Shown: positions 49,827 through 58,576 of the stretch, piece by piece
How positions within the stretch are numbered: position 1 is the first letter of the stretch
Layout: the number at the start of each line of letters is the position of its first letter
Source of the DNA: Enterococcus hermanniensis
GTDB taxonomy: Bacteria; Bacillota; Bacilli; Lactobacillales; Enterococcaceae
NCBI RefSeq assembly: GCF_001885945.1
Contig: NZ_JXKQ01000011.1
Location: forward strand, 1 to 64,000
Direction of reading: 5' to 3'
DNA: 64,000 nt
Translations under genes and position numbers: made by a program
Notes under the pieces: model-generated
What the model saw: the letters and a program-made list of their open reading frames with translations, nothing else
Told to the model about the DNA's origin: nothing
Database searches by the model: none

Positions 49827-50099
49827 TTATGCTGCTAAATTGTCTTTTAAATATTCAGTGACAGCCGGTCCTGTTTCATAAAAAGTATAACGGCGGTCTC
49901 GGTAGAAGAAACTGATAATCGGACTACCAAAAGATTCATCGATCACTAAATGCTTGATATCAGCCAGACGCAACGTCGTTGTAATAGGTCGTTTGAAACC
50001 TTGTGGTCGGGTTAAAACCAACTGGTTCGTAGAAAAGTGTAGAGAAACTTGAAAATGATCCTGTGTCGTATTGCTCTGGATGTTCACATATGTATTCAT
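49827..50099 (-). CDS. Hypothetical 90-aa protein upstream of lacI-type gene
   Basis: I do not recognise a family. The predicted fold is beta-rich with many aromatic and Arg residues (SFFYRDRRYTFYETG), somewhat like a small PH-like domain. No signal peptide or TM segment is seen. It has a good AGGAGGAAG ribosome site. It is 21 bp from the LacI regulator gene, so they share a transcript. Coding potential is supported by the ribosome site and length. Confidence 0.65.
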   Translation of the reverse strand: MNTYVNIQSNTTQDHFQVSLHFSTNQLVLTRPQGFKRPITTTLRLADIKHLVIDESFGSPIISFFYRDRRYTFYETGPAVTEYLKDNLAA

Positions 50100-50139
50100 A
50101 AATCTTCCTCCTTTTTCTTTACAAACGAAGTATAGTTTA

Positions 50140-50153
50140 TGAAACGAGTTTCA
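50140..50153. promoter_or_regulatory. Palindromic operator candidate in the promoter of the 90-aa/lacI genes
   Basis: TGAAACGAGTTTCA has perfect 6-bp arms (TGAAAC/GTTTCA) around GA. On the minus strand it lies between a TTGCTC box and TATACT, i.e. within the predicted promoter of the operon that ends with the LacI-family gene. It fits autorepression. Confidence 0.5.
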
Positions 50154-50172
50154 GAGCAAGCGTTTTGTTTTA

Positions 50173-51036
50173 CTAAAATAGAGAAAGTTGTTCTCGTTTA
50201 TCTTCAAAGGTATGGAGGTATTGAAAAACTTCTTCTGTTTTCCACAAGATACCATATTTTTTGCATGTATCGATAAAGATCGTCATCAACTGATCGTGTT
50301 TTGGGCTAGTACAAACATAGTTGTCGCCAAAAGTCGCTAAATACTTTTGTTTCATACCTGGAAAATGCTTGTCTAATTGTTGATAAAAATATTCGCGATT
50401 TCCTGTGCGTAATGTCACACCAAAGCCAAAACACATGATTGCTTTGACACCAGCTTGAATACAATAATCTAAAATTCCTTGTAAATTCTCTTCACTATCA
50501 TTGATAAAAGGCAAAATTGGAGACAACCAAACGACAGTTGGGACGCCGGCTGCCTTAAACTGCATTAAGGTCTCAAAACGTTCCTGGGTTGTCGAAACAT
50601 AGGGCTCTAAAATTTTGCATAAGTCTTCGTCATAGGTAGTTAGTGTCATTTCTACGATAGCTTTCGTTTTTTGATTAATACGTGTTAATAAGTCCAAGTC
50701 ACGAAGGATACGTGAGGATTTTGTTTGGATCGCTACCCCAAATTCATATTTTTCGATCAATTCCAATGCACCTTGAGTGATTTTTAAACGAGGCTCTAAT
50801 TGGATATAAGGATCAGTCATTGCCCCGGTAGTGATCATGCCGGGTTTTCTTCGGCGCTGTAATTCGCTTTCGAAGATTTCTAATGCATGTGCTTTGACTT
50901 CAATATCCTCAAAGACATGATTTAATTGGTAGCAATCACTGCGGCTATCACAATAAATACAACCGTGAGTACAGCCACGAAAAAGATTCAAATTATTTTT
51001 AGCGGACAGAATACTTTTGTACTCTTTAAAATGCAT
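50173..51036 (-). CDS. Radical SAM protein, spore photoproduct lyase (SPL) family-like
   Basis: This 287-aa radical SAM protein has the CxxxCxxC cluster motif in FRGCTHGCIYCDSRSDCY (about 20-37). The YDE.K..PYI-type segment TTGAMTDPYIQLEPRLKITQ matches the SPL/Rv2578c-like group of standalone radical SAM proteins. The organism does not sporulate, so true spore photoproduct repair is unlikely. The ATG at 51036 follows GGAGGTGG; an extended reading to 51099 has no ribosome site. Function unknown. Confidence 0.8.
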   Translation of the reverse strand: MHFKEYKSILSAKNNLNLFRGCTHGCIYCDSRSDCYQLNHVFEDIEVKAHALEIFESELQRRRKPGMITTGAMTDPYIQLEPRLKITQGALELIEKYEFGVAIQTKSSRILRDLDLLTRINQKTKAIVEMTLTTYDEDLCKILEPYVSTTQERFETLMQFKAAGVPTVVWLSPILPFINDSEENLQGILDYCIQAGVKAIMCFGFGVTLRTGNREYFYQQLDKHFPGMKQKYLATFGDNYVCTSPKHDQLMTIFIDTCKKYGILWKTEEVFQYLHTFEDKREQLSLF

Positions 51037-51216
51037 GTAGCCACCTCCGAACAAACGTTTGCTTAAATTATCGCATAGAAAGGTTAAAGGAACAATCAAA
51101 ATTATTAATCTAATAAGAAATTAGTAAAATCTTTTTGTGGCAATAAAGAAAGCGTTTAACCATTGACTATTCTTTTTTACCTTTCTAATAAAACAATTAT
51201 TTTTAATGTTTCATCT

Positions 51217-51245
51217 TTGATAAATAAGTATATTAGTGCTATATT
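51217..51245 (+). promoter_or_regulatory. Predicted promoter of alsS-alsD
   Basis: TTGATA and TATATT are separated by 17 bp, 42 bp before the alsS start. Confidence 0.55.
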
Positions 51246-51286
51246 ATCAACAGTTAGTAATACAGATTTTGAGGAGATGTAGTACA

Positions 51287-52939
51287 GTGAGTAAAAATGG
51301 TGCAGAAATTATCGTTAACAGTTTGGAAAATCATAATGTTCCTTATATTTTTGGAATCCCTGGAGCAAAAATTGATGGAGTATTTGATACATTAGAAGAT
51401 CATGGACCAGAATTGATTTTAGCCCGTCATGAACAGAATGCGGCTTTTATGGCGCAAGCAATTGGCCGTCTAACTGGTGAGCCAGGTGTAGTCATTGCAA
51501 CGAGTGGGCCGGGCGCCAGTAATTTAGCAACAGGATTAGTAACAGCAACTGCTGAAGGTGATCCAGTTGTCGCATTAGCAGGACAAGTTAAACGTTCAGA
51601 TCTTTCAAAGCTAACCCATCAAAGCATGGACAATGCGGCACTATTTGCTCCTATTACAAAGTTTAGTACAGAAATTCAAGATTCTGAAACATTGTCAGAA
51701 AACATTGCGAATGCTTTTCGAATTGCAAAAACAGCTAAAAAAGGCGCTAGTTTTCTTTCAATTCCTCAAGATGTAACCGATGGAGAAGTAAAAGGTGAAG
51801 CAATAAAACCGTTGTCAGCACCTATCTTGGGTACGGCTTCGGATGAAGATATTGCAGATTTAGCTCGCCGAATAAGTGAAGCAAAACTACCAACATTGTT
51901 GGTGGGGATGCGTGCCTCTGGTAAAAAAGAAACTGAAGCAATTCGCAAACTGGTTGCCAAAACAGGATTACCCGTAGTAGAAACTTTCCAAGGAGCTGGG
52001 ATCATTTCTCGCGATTTAGAAAATCATTTCTTTGGACGTGTTGGTCTTTTCCGTAATCAGCCTGGCGATATGCTGTTAAAACGCAGTGATTTAGTTTTAG
52101 CTGTAGGGTATGATCCAATTGAATATGAAGCCCGAAACTGGAATGCTGAAAAAGACGCTCGTATCGTCGTTATCGATGAAGTACCCATGGAAATCGATCA
52201 ATATATGCAACCAGAAGTAGAACTAATCGGAAGCATTGCCAAAACAATTGAAAAATTAAGCCATGTTGTCACTAGTTATCAATTATCTTCAGATGCAGAA
52301 AACTATTTAGCTACATTGCAAGAAAAATTAACGAACGGTAAACAAATAAGTGAAACCGCAGCGGGACGTGTTCACCCATTAGAGGTAATTGATTCGTTAC
52401 AAAAAAATGTGACAGATGAAATGACCGTAACAGTTGATGTAGGGAGTCATTACATTTGGATGGCTCGTCATTTTAGAAGTTATGAACCTCGCCACTTACT
52501 ATTTAGTAATGGCATGCAAACGTTAGGTGTGGCACTGCCATGGGCAATTTCAGCTGCATTAGTTCGACCAAATACACAAATCATTTCTATCTCTGGTGAT
52601 GGTGGTTTCTTATTTTCTGCTCAAGAACTTGAAACAGCCGTGCGTTTGAAACAAAAAATTATTCATTTGATTTGGAATGATGGTAGTTACAATATGGTCG
52701 AGTTCCAAGAGGAAATGAAATACAATCGTTCTTCTGGCGTTCACTTTGGCCCAGTTGATTTTGTTAAATATGCAGAAGCATTTGGAGCAAAAGGTTTAAG
52801 AGCAACGACAAAAGATGAATTAGAAGCGGCAATCAATGAAGGTTTTGCGACCGATGGTCCTGTGATTATTGATATTCCAATTGATTACTCTGATAACAAA
52901 GAACTAGGTAAAACGATTTTGCCGGATCAATTTTATTAA
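51287..52939 (+). CDS. alsS: Acetolactate synthase, catabolic
   Basis: This 550-aa ThDP enzyme condenses two pyruvates to acetolactate for acetoin production. The catalytic Glu is in [13 protein letters not shown], and the ThDP-binding motif [16 protein letters not shown] ends with the N-D-G-S-Y-N segment near 478-483. It lacks a small regulatory subunit and pairs with acetolactate decarboxylase, so it is the catabolic, FAD-independent type. The GTG start at 51287 follows GAGGAGA; the longer reading from 51236 overlaps the promoter. Confidence 0.93.
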   Translation: MSKNGAEIIVNSLENHNVPYIFGIPGAKIDGVFDTLEDHGPELILARHEQNAAFMAQAIGRLTGEPGVVIATSGPGASNLATGLVTATAEGDPVVALAGQVKRSDLSKLTHQSMDNAALFAPITKFSTEIQDSETLSENIANAFRIAKTAKKGASFLSIPQDVTDGEVKGEAIKPLSAPILGTASDEDIADLARRISEAKLPTLLVGMRASGKKETEAIRKLVAKTGLPVVETFQGAGIISRDLENHFFGRVGLFRNQPGDMLLKRSDLVLAVGYDPIEYEARNWNAEKDARIVVIDEVPMEIDQYMQPEVELIGSIAKTIEKLSHVVTSYQLSSDAENYLATLQEKLTNGKQISETAAGRVHPLEVIDSLQKNVTDEMTVTVDVGSHYIWMARHFRSYEPRHLLFSNGMQTLGVALPWAISAALVRPNTQIISISGDGGFLFSAQELETAVRLKQKIIHLIWNDGSYNMVEFQEEMKYNRSSGVHFGPVDFVKYAEAFGAKGLRATTKDELEAAINEGFATDGPVIIDIPIDYSDNKELGKTILPDQFY

Positions 52940-52952
52940 GAGAGGATTTTTC

Positions 52953-53666
52953 GTGGTAATGAAAACAAAAAATTATATTTATCAACATGGAACGCTTGGT
53001 GGATTGATGCAAGAATTAATGGATGGAACAGAAGAAATCGGTAAGTTACTGGACAATGGTGATTTTGGCTTAGGGACGTTAGCTGGATCTAACGGTGAAA
53101 TCATTATTTTAGATGGTAACATTTATCATGCGGATGAAGCTGGAGCTATTCATCAACTTGTTGGAACTGAATTAACGCCTTATGCTGCTGTGACTTCTTT
53201 TACTTCAACTCAACAGTTCTCAGCAAAAAAACAATCGGATGATGAACTAAAGGAAAGGATTTTAGCTAAAATTAGTAAAAATTTATTTTCAGCGGTTCAA
53301 GTAAAAGGAACTTTCAAGAAAATGCATGTTCGTGTAGCACCTAAACAAGAAAAACCTTATCCTCGTTTTGTAGAGATTGCACGGAATCAACCTGAATTTC
53401 AGGCAGAGAATATCGCAGGAACAATCGTCGGATTCTTTACTCCAAAATTGTTTCATGGAGCGGCCGCGGCCGGATTTCATCTACACTTTATTAGTGATGA
53501 TCATCGTTTTGGAGGTCATGTTTTAGATTTTGAATTGGCTGAAGGGATGATTGAGTTGATGGAATTAGCTGAATTTCGGCAACACTTCCCCGTTGATAAT
53601 GTAGATTATTTGAAGAATGAAATCAACTTAGATGAAATTTCAAAAGATATTGCAGAAGCAGAATGA
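52953..53666 (+). CDS. alsD: Acetolactate decarboxylase
   Basis: This Zn-dependent enzyme converts acetolactate to acetoin. The 237-aa protein has the AlsD N-terminus (YQHGTLGGLMQELMDGTEEIGKLL). The C-terminal metal site is in GAAAAGFHLHFISDDHRFGGHVLDF, with the two His of HLH (about 180, 182) and one in DDHRFGGH. It is 13 bp downstream of alsS. GTG at 52953 has AGAGGA 6 nt upstream; an ATG at 52959 is the alternative. Confidence 0.95.
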   Translation: MVMKTKNYIYQHGTLGGLMQELMDGTEEIGKLLDNGDFGLGTLAGSNGEIIILDGNIYHADEAGAIHQLVGTELTPYAAVTSFTSTQQFSAKKQSDDELKERILAKISKNLFSAVQVKGTFKKMHVRVAPKQEKPYPRFVEIARNQPEFQAENIAGTIVGFFTPKLFHGAAAAGFHLHFISDDHRFGGHVLDFELAEGMIELMELAEFRQHFPVDNVDYLKNEINLDEISKDIAEAE

Positions 53667-53670
53667 TAGG

Positions 53671-53704
53671 AAACACAGCTAAATGATTTAGCTGTGTTTT
53701 TTTA
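53671..53704 (+). terminator. Terminator of alsS-alsD
   Basis: AAACACAGCTAAAT and ATTTAGCTGTGTTT form a 14-bp stem with a single-base loop, followed by more T residues. Confidence 0.85.
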
Positions 53705-53830
53705 TTGAGAGGAAAGAAATGAAACGATGGTATTCTTGTTTGAATTACGTTAAAATTAAGCCATCAATTTTAAAAAATTGAAAAAACAACATTTTTAATC
53801 AATTAGACGAGTCAAAGTGGAGGAATAGAT

Positions 53831-54307
53831 ATGAGTTGGGAAAATCAAGAAGCAAAAGAAGCTGCTTATCAATTATTATTATTACAACAAAAAGCCTTAC
53901 TTGAAGGAGAAACTGATTTAATCGCAAATTTAGCGAATTCATCGGCATTATTGAATCAAACATTAAAAGAAACGGTTTTTGCTGGATATTATCTATTTAA
54001 AAATGATGAATTGATTTTAGGACCTTTCCAAGGAAATGTTTCATGTGTTCATATTGCGATGGGTAAAGGTGTTTGTGGCGAATCTGCGGAAAAAAATCAA
54101 ACAGTGATCGTTGAAAACGTCTTAGAACATAAAAATTATATTGCCTGCGATTCGGCGGCACGCTCTGAAATTGTTGTTCCGATGAAAAAAGGAGACCAAT
54201 TAATTGGTGTATTAGATTTAGATAGTTCAGAAATCGGAATGTACGACCAAATCGATCAGTTTTATTTGGAACAATATGTCTCATTATTGTTAGATAATCT
54301 CGCTTAA
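53831..54307 (+). CDS. GAF-domain free methionine-(R)-sulfoxide reductase
   Basis: This 158-aa single GAF domain protein belongs to the fRMsr (MsrC/YebR) family, which reduces free Met-R-sulfoxide. The three family Cys are visible in VSCVHIAMG, GKGVCGES and NYIACDSAA, followed by SEIVVPM. GGAGG precedes the ATG. Thioredoxin (encoded at 6.2 kb) is the expected electron donor. Monocistronic. Confidence 0.88.
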   Translation: MSWENQEAKEAAYQLLLLQQKALLEGETDLIANLANSSALLNQTLKETVFAGYYLFKNDELILGPFQGNVSCVHIAMGKGVCGESAEKNQTVIVENVLEHKNYIACDSAARSEIVVPMKKGDQLIGVLDLDSSEIGMYDQIDQFYLEQYVSLLLDNLA

Positions 54308-54425
54308 AAAGCGTATTGCAATTTAAAAAAGAGGGTTATTTAATAAATAGCACCTTTATTATAGTTTTTTATCCCATTTAATGCTATTATATAAATGTAA
54401 TATAAAACATTAATGAGGTGGTTGA

Positions 54426-54653
54426 ATGAATAAAGAAGCGATTATTGTAGGAGAAAACTATGAATGCCGTAAGACTGATTTTGCTCGGCCAATCATTGGA
54501 GAAGTTGTTCATAAAGATGATGCTGGTTGTGTAGTAAATGTTGAGCGTTTTAGCGGCTTGGATGCTGATAAAATTGATGCTCAAAATGGACAAGTAGCAA
54601 TCACATATGATGAAGTGGCTGGAATCGTCACAAATAATAGTTACCTACGTTAG
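54426..54653 (+). CDS. Small protein, possibly DUF2187-like
   Basis: This 75-aa protein has a small beta-barrel look (GEVVHKDDAGCVVNVERFSGLD; then VAITYDEVAGIVTN). It recalls the DUF2187/YkvS family of KOW-like small proteins, but the match is weak and made by eye. GAGGTGG 5 nt upstream of the ATG and its own terminator support a real gene. Function unknown. Confidence 0.7.
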   Translation: MNKEAIIVGENYECRKTDFARPIIGEVVHKDDAGCVVNVERFSGLDADKIDAQNGQVAITYDEVAGIVTNNSYLR

Positions 54654-54654
54654 C

Positions 54655-54697
54655 AAAAACACTTAGCAAACCATTCTTGGTTTTCTAAGTGTTTTTA
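54655..54697 (+). terminator. Terminator of the 75-aa gene
   Basis: AAAAACACTTAG pairs with CTAAGTGTTTTT, with an inner AACCA/TTGGTT pairing. Confidence 0.8.
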
Positions 54698-54799
54698 TAT
54701 TGCCGACATAGTTAGCGGCGTTGTTTATCATATATTGGAATTGCCGCAAGAATTATATACATCAATCTTTGCAATCGCAAGCATTGTTAGATGATCAGC

Positions 54800-54905
54800 T
54801 TATCGAATTGAAGAACGCATCAACGCAAAAATATCCGTCTAGCTTATATGGAAGTTTCAGAGCATGCTAGCTATCAACAATTGAATGATAATCTAAAAAG
54901 GATGT
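54800..54905 (+). pseudogene. Possible gene remnant
   Basis: Two overlapping frames look protein-like but start with stops and no ribosome site. One ends AYMEVSEHASYQQLNDNLKRM with a TGA in the next terminator; the other contains QALLDDQLIELKNASTQ. I do not recognise a family. It may be a decayed gene, or chance. Confidence 0.25.
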
Positions 54906-54929
54906 GACCGGTAAAGTCACATCCTTTTT
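54896..54929 (-). terminator. Terminator of the HAD phosphatase gene
   Basis: AAAAAGGATGTGAC and GTCACATCCTTTTT form a perfect stem with a short loop; on the minus strand the T run follows the HAD gene stop. Confidence 0.8.
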
Positions 54930-55719
54930 ATTGTTCTGAAATTAAATTTAAATGTAAGCAAGCTTTCCAAATGCCGTCATTGGAGACACTGTCTGTTACG
55001 TAAGCTGCTTTTTCTTTCAAAGAAGGTGTTGCATTGCCCATAGCAACGGGAAATCCGACAGTATGAAACATTGTAAAATCATTTTCTTCGTCACCAAAGG
55101 CTAAAGCTTGTGCTGTATCGATCCCCATAGAAGAACAAATTTTTTGGATTCCCTCCGCTTTCGTTCCAGTCTTTAAATGAATATTGGCAGTAAAAGGTGC
55201 TACTTTTTCTATGATCAAAGGAGAGTCTTCCGCCAATTTAAAATGGCTGAGATCTTTTAAGGGAACAATCAATTGAACGATATCTTTTGGTAAAGGATCT
55301 TGTTCGTTTAGTCCAAATTTTCCAGTCGGATGTTCACCACGGTAGGTGCTGTCTTCTAAATAATAAATTCCGTTGGGTGTTTCCAGCATGAATTCGATTG
55401 TTGCTTGTTTTAGCTGTTGGATCAATTGAGTCACTACCTTTGTTGGAATCACATTTTGATGAATCAATGCACCTTGATAGTGGACGCAGTTACCATTCGA
55501 AGAAATAATACTATCGACACCTAGGCTATTTGCTAAATCAAGTAATGTTCGATAATGGCGACCAGAAGCAATAACCGGTTCAATTTTATTTTCTTTTAAT
55601 TTCTTCAAGGCTTTTTTAGCAGAATCCGGAACCCGTTCAGTAAAAGCTAATTCGCGAGGTAGTTGATTATCCGCGAGTGTTCCATCGATATCGAAAAAAG
55701 CGACTCGATAATTATCCAT
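54928..55719 (-). CDS. Cof-type HAD hydrolase
   Basis: This 263-aa HAD superfamily phosphatase has motif I FFDIDGTLAD (nucleophile Asp about 10), motif II ISSNG, and motif IV FGDEENDFTMF. A C2-type cap lies in between. Substrates of the family are sugar phosphates, FMN or PLP; none can be chosen here. The ATG at 55719 follows GAGGAGG; an extended reading to 55740 has no site. Monocistronic. Confidence 0.88.
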   Translation of the reverse strand: MDNYRVAFFDIDGTLADNQLPRELAFTERVPDSAKKALKKLKENKIEPVIASGRHYRTLLDLANSLGVDSIISSNGNCVHYQGALIHQNVIPTKVVTQLIQQLKQATIEFMLETPNGIYYLEDSTYRGEHPTGKFGLNEQDPLPKDIVQLIVPLKDLSHFKLAEDSPLIIEKVAPFTANIHLKTGTKAEGIQKICSSMGIDTAQALAFGDEENDFTMFHTVGFPVAMGNATPSLKEKAAYVTDSVSNDGIWKACLHLNLISEQ

Positions 55720-56071
55720 ACGATTCCTCCTCATAAACAATCTTTTTATTAAGTATAAAGGAACAACTAAAAAAAGTGTAAATAGAAATTTTAATAAGTT
55801 TTAAGTATCAAGAAAAATAAAATTTTAAACGGCTGGAACATTCGATAAAAAAAGATATTTATAAAATGAAACTTTATTTTTGTTAGAAGTATAATTATTT
55901 TTATTTCTTGAATAAATAATAAAATGCTATCCGTTCTTGTAAAATTATTTAAAATGCTAAAAAAAGTAGAATATCCATTTTTTATATCGACTTTAAAACA
56001 GCTTGTTTCTGCAGAAAGATTCATGCTACTATTTATTTGTCAGAAAATTATATTCAAATAAAGGAGATATT
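55720..56071. other. AT-rich divergent region between HAD and M20 genes
   Basis: About 350 bp of very AT-rich sequence. It must contain the divergent promoters. No supported gene, hairpin terminator or known motif was found. Confidence 0.5.
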
Positions 56072-57265
56072 ATGAATAATTTTGCGGAAAATCTATTGAG
56101 CTTAGTTGATTCAAAAAAGGAACGTATGATCGAGATTCGTCGTTATTTACACGCACACCCTGAATTGTCTTTTGAAGAACAGGAAACCGCTAAATATATC
56201 GCGGACTTCTATCAAAATCTAGCATGTACAGTTAAGAAGAATATCGGTGGATATGGAATAGTCGTTGAGATTGATAGTGGAAAACCAGGGAAAAATCTTG
56301 CTTTAAGAGCGGACTTTGATGCGCTGCCAATCCAAGAAGAAACGGGCTTACCTTTTGCTTCTGAAAATCCTGGAGTTATGCATGCTTGTGGGCATGATGC
56401 ACACACCGCGTACATGCTGATTTTAGCAGAATGTTTAATTGAATTGAAAGAACAGTTCTCTGGTAAAATTACTATCCTCCATCAGCCTGCTGAAGAAACA
56501 CCTCCAGGTGGCGCGATCCAGATGATCAGAGATGGCTGCCTTGACGGTGTAGACCATGTAGTCGGTTGTCATGTAATGTCGGGCTTTGATTTAGGAACAG
56601 TCTATTATCATACAGGTGCAACACAAACTGGTCGAGCTACTTTCAAATTGAAAGTACAAGGAAAGGGAAGTCATGGTTCAATGCCTAATGCCGGAATCGA
56701 CGCGGTACTCGTTGGAAGTCAAATCGTCGTAAATCTGCAAAGTATTGTCAGTCGACGTGTAAATCCCTTTGATATGACGACGTTGACTGTAGGATCATTC
56801 GATGGAAAAGGTTCTGCAAATGTGTTAAAGGATGCGGTCTTTTTAGAAGGGGATATCCGAATGATGAATGAAGCAAGTCGTACATTAGTCAAAGAAGCTT
56901 TCGAAGATACCGTTAAAGGTATTTGTGAAGTTTATGGTGCGACATATGAATTAGATTATGTAGATGATTATCCAGTCTTGATGAACGATCAAAGGCTAAC
57001 AGAATTTGTAGTCAATATCATAGAGCAACATCCATTTACAGAATTAAAAGAAGTAGTAGATAGCGGACCAATCGCTCCTTCAGAAGATTTCGCGTATTAT
57101 TGCCAAGAACGTCCTAGCTGCTTCTTTTATGTTGGCGCAACGGGGGAAGGACAAGTAGCCTATCCACATCATCATCCAAAATTTGATATCGATGAAGCAT
57201 CCATTTTAATTGCCGCCAAAACGATGGCGACCGTTGTTTCAGAGTACTTCAATCAGGAGAAATAA
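56072..57265 (+). CDS. M20D family amidohydrolase (AbgB/hippurate hydrolase-like)
   Basis: This 397-aa metal-dependent amidohydrolase has metal ligands in HACGHDAHTA (about 105-114), HQPAEETPPGG (Glu-Glu pair) and a C-terminal HHPKFDIDE. It belongs to the amidohydrolase group that includes hippurate, indole-acetyl-amino-acid and p-aminobenzoyl-glutamate hydrolases. The ATG at 56072 has AAAGGAG. The MFS gene starts one base after its stop, so the pair probably imports and hydrolyses one N-acyl amino acid. Confidence 0.87.
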   Translation: MNNFAENLLSLVDSKKERMIEIRRYLHAHPELSFEEQETAKYIADFYQNLACTVKKNIGGYGIVVEIDSGKPGKNLALRADFDALPIQEETGLPFASENPGVMHACGHDAHTAYMLILAECLIELKEQFSGKITILHQPAEETPPGGAIQMIRDGCLDGVDHVVGCHVMSGFDLGTVYYHTGATQTGRATFKLKVQGKGSHGSMPNAGIDAVLVGSQIVVNLQSIVSRRVNPFDMTTLTVGSFDGKGSANVLKDAVFLEGDIRMMNEASRTLVKEAFEDTVKGICEVYGATYELDYVDDYPVLMNDQRLTEFVVNIIEQHPFTELKEVVDSGPIAPSEDFAYYCQERPSCFFYVGATGEGQVAYPHHHPKFDIDEASILIAAKTMATVVSEYFNQEK

Positions 57266-57266
57266 T

Positions 57267-58517
57267 ATGAAAGAAAAGAAAATATTTTATGGTTGGATCG
57301 TTGTTTTTGGCTGTGTTTGTATCACTGCGACTGTAGTACCAATGGTTATGTCATTAGCAAATGTCTATCTTTTAGCAGTGACAGAAGATATGGCGATATC
57401 TCGAAGCGCATTTACTTTAGTCAATACGATCACACAGTCGATGGGAATTATTTTTTCTCCGATCGTAGCGAAAAAGCTAGCGACCGGCGATTTAAAAAAA
57501 ATCCAAACAATTGCTTTAGTCGCTTTTGTGGGCACCTACTTTAGTTTTTCATTTGCAACAGCCGTTTGGCAATTGTATTTATTAGCTATCATATTAGGTA
57601 TTGCGTATACAAGTAGTACATTGATTCCAGTGAGTATGATGATCACCAATTGGTTTGAAGAAAAACGAGGCTTAGCAATGAGTATTGCAATGGCCGGGAT
57701 CGGTCTGGGTGGCTTTGTTTTTAGCCCTATTTTAAGCTATTTATTGACTACTTTTGGTTGGCGAGCTTCATACCGTATTATGGCTATATTGCTTTTAATT
57801 ATCACGATTCCGATTTCTTTATTTGTGGTAAAGAAGAGTCCAGCAGAAATGGGGCTACAAGCATATGGAGCAAGCAAAAAAACAAAGCAGACAACGATCC
57901 AAGAAGAAGCCACGTCTGTTTTAACGATCAATCAGTTGATCAAACAGCCTGTTTTCTTGATGTTGGTATTTGGCATTTTTTGTAATGGCTTATTGAATTC
58001 CGGTTCATTAGGACAATTTCCACCAGCATTAGAAGAAATGCATGGAGTCGTAGTGAAATCGTCGATCATCTCTTTATATTCATTAGTCGGAATTTTTGGT
58101 AAATTAATTTTAGGCTGGATTGATGATCGATTTGGAACAGTCAAAAGCACGATTTTCGGGTGCGGCTTTATGACATTGGCCTTTATTTTATTATTGAACG
58201 GCCATCAATTGGTGATGATTTATTTAATGGCCTTCTGTTTTGGACTAGGCACACCGATTGGAACGGTCTCACCACCATTGATCACAGCAAGAATCTATGG
58301 TAGAAAACATTATGCTGAAGTGTATGGAATCATTAGCAGTATTTCCCAAATAGGTTTAACGTTAGGGTCATTGATTATAGCTAGCATTTACGACAAGACG
58401 GGTTCTTATCAAAATGGCTGGAAATTATTGATTATTTTAACAATCATTACGATGATCACATGGATTTTGTCAATGCAGATACCCAAAAAAAATAGTCGAG
58501 TAATAGAAGTAGAATAA
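57267..58517 (+). CDS. MFS transporter (OFA/oxalate-formate antiporter-like)
   Basis: This 416-aa protein has 12 predicted TM helices in two six-helix halves. The N-terminus KKIFYGWIVVFGCVCI and the segment NWFEEKRGLAMSIAMAG are typical of the OFA/monocarboxylate MFS subgroup. It sits in an operon with the M20 amidohydrolase (stop and start one base apart), so the substrate is likely an acyl-amino acid or its organic acid product. AGGAG precedes the ATG at 57267. A strong terminator follows. Confidence 0.87.
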   Translation: MKEKKIFYGWIVVFGCVCITATVVPMVMSLANVYLLAVTEDMAISRSAFTLVNTITQSMGIIFSPIVAKKLATGDLKKIQTIALVAFVGTYFSFSFATAVWQLYLLAIILGIAYTSSTLIPVSMMITNWFEEKRGLAMSIAMAGIGLGGFVFSPILSYLLTTFGWRASYRIMAILLLIITIPISLFVVKKSPAEMGLQAYGASKKTKQTTIQEEATSVLTINQLIKQPVFLMLVFGIFCNGLLNSGSLGQFPPALEEMHGVVVKSSIISLYSLVGIFGKLILGWIDDRFGTVKSTIFGCGFMTLAFILLLNGHQLVMIYLMAFCFGLGTPIGTVSPPLITARIYGRKHYAEVYGIISSISQIGLTLGSLIIASIYDKTGSYQNGWKLLIILTIITMITWILSMQIPKKNSRVIEVE

Positions 58518-58520
58518 AAG

Positions 58521-58551
58521 GAAAAGCCACTCATTTTATGAGTGGTTTTTC
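58521..58551 (+). terminator. Terminator of the M20-MFS operon
   Basis: GAAAAGCCACTCAT pairs with ATGAGTGGTTTTTC around TTT, with a T run. Confidence 0.8.
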
Positions 58552-58576
58552 CATATCGTAGATAAAGTTTAACGTT

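Noticed and set aside
50173-51036. True spore photoproduct lyase
   Set aside because: The organism type does not sporulate and no other sporulation gene is present; kept as SPL-like radical SAM protein only.
51147-51160. GAAAGCGTTTAACC as a catabolite-repression (cre) site upstream of alsS
   Set aside because: It differs from the cre consensus at about three positions, including the far half-site, so it is not listed as a feature.
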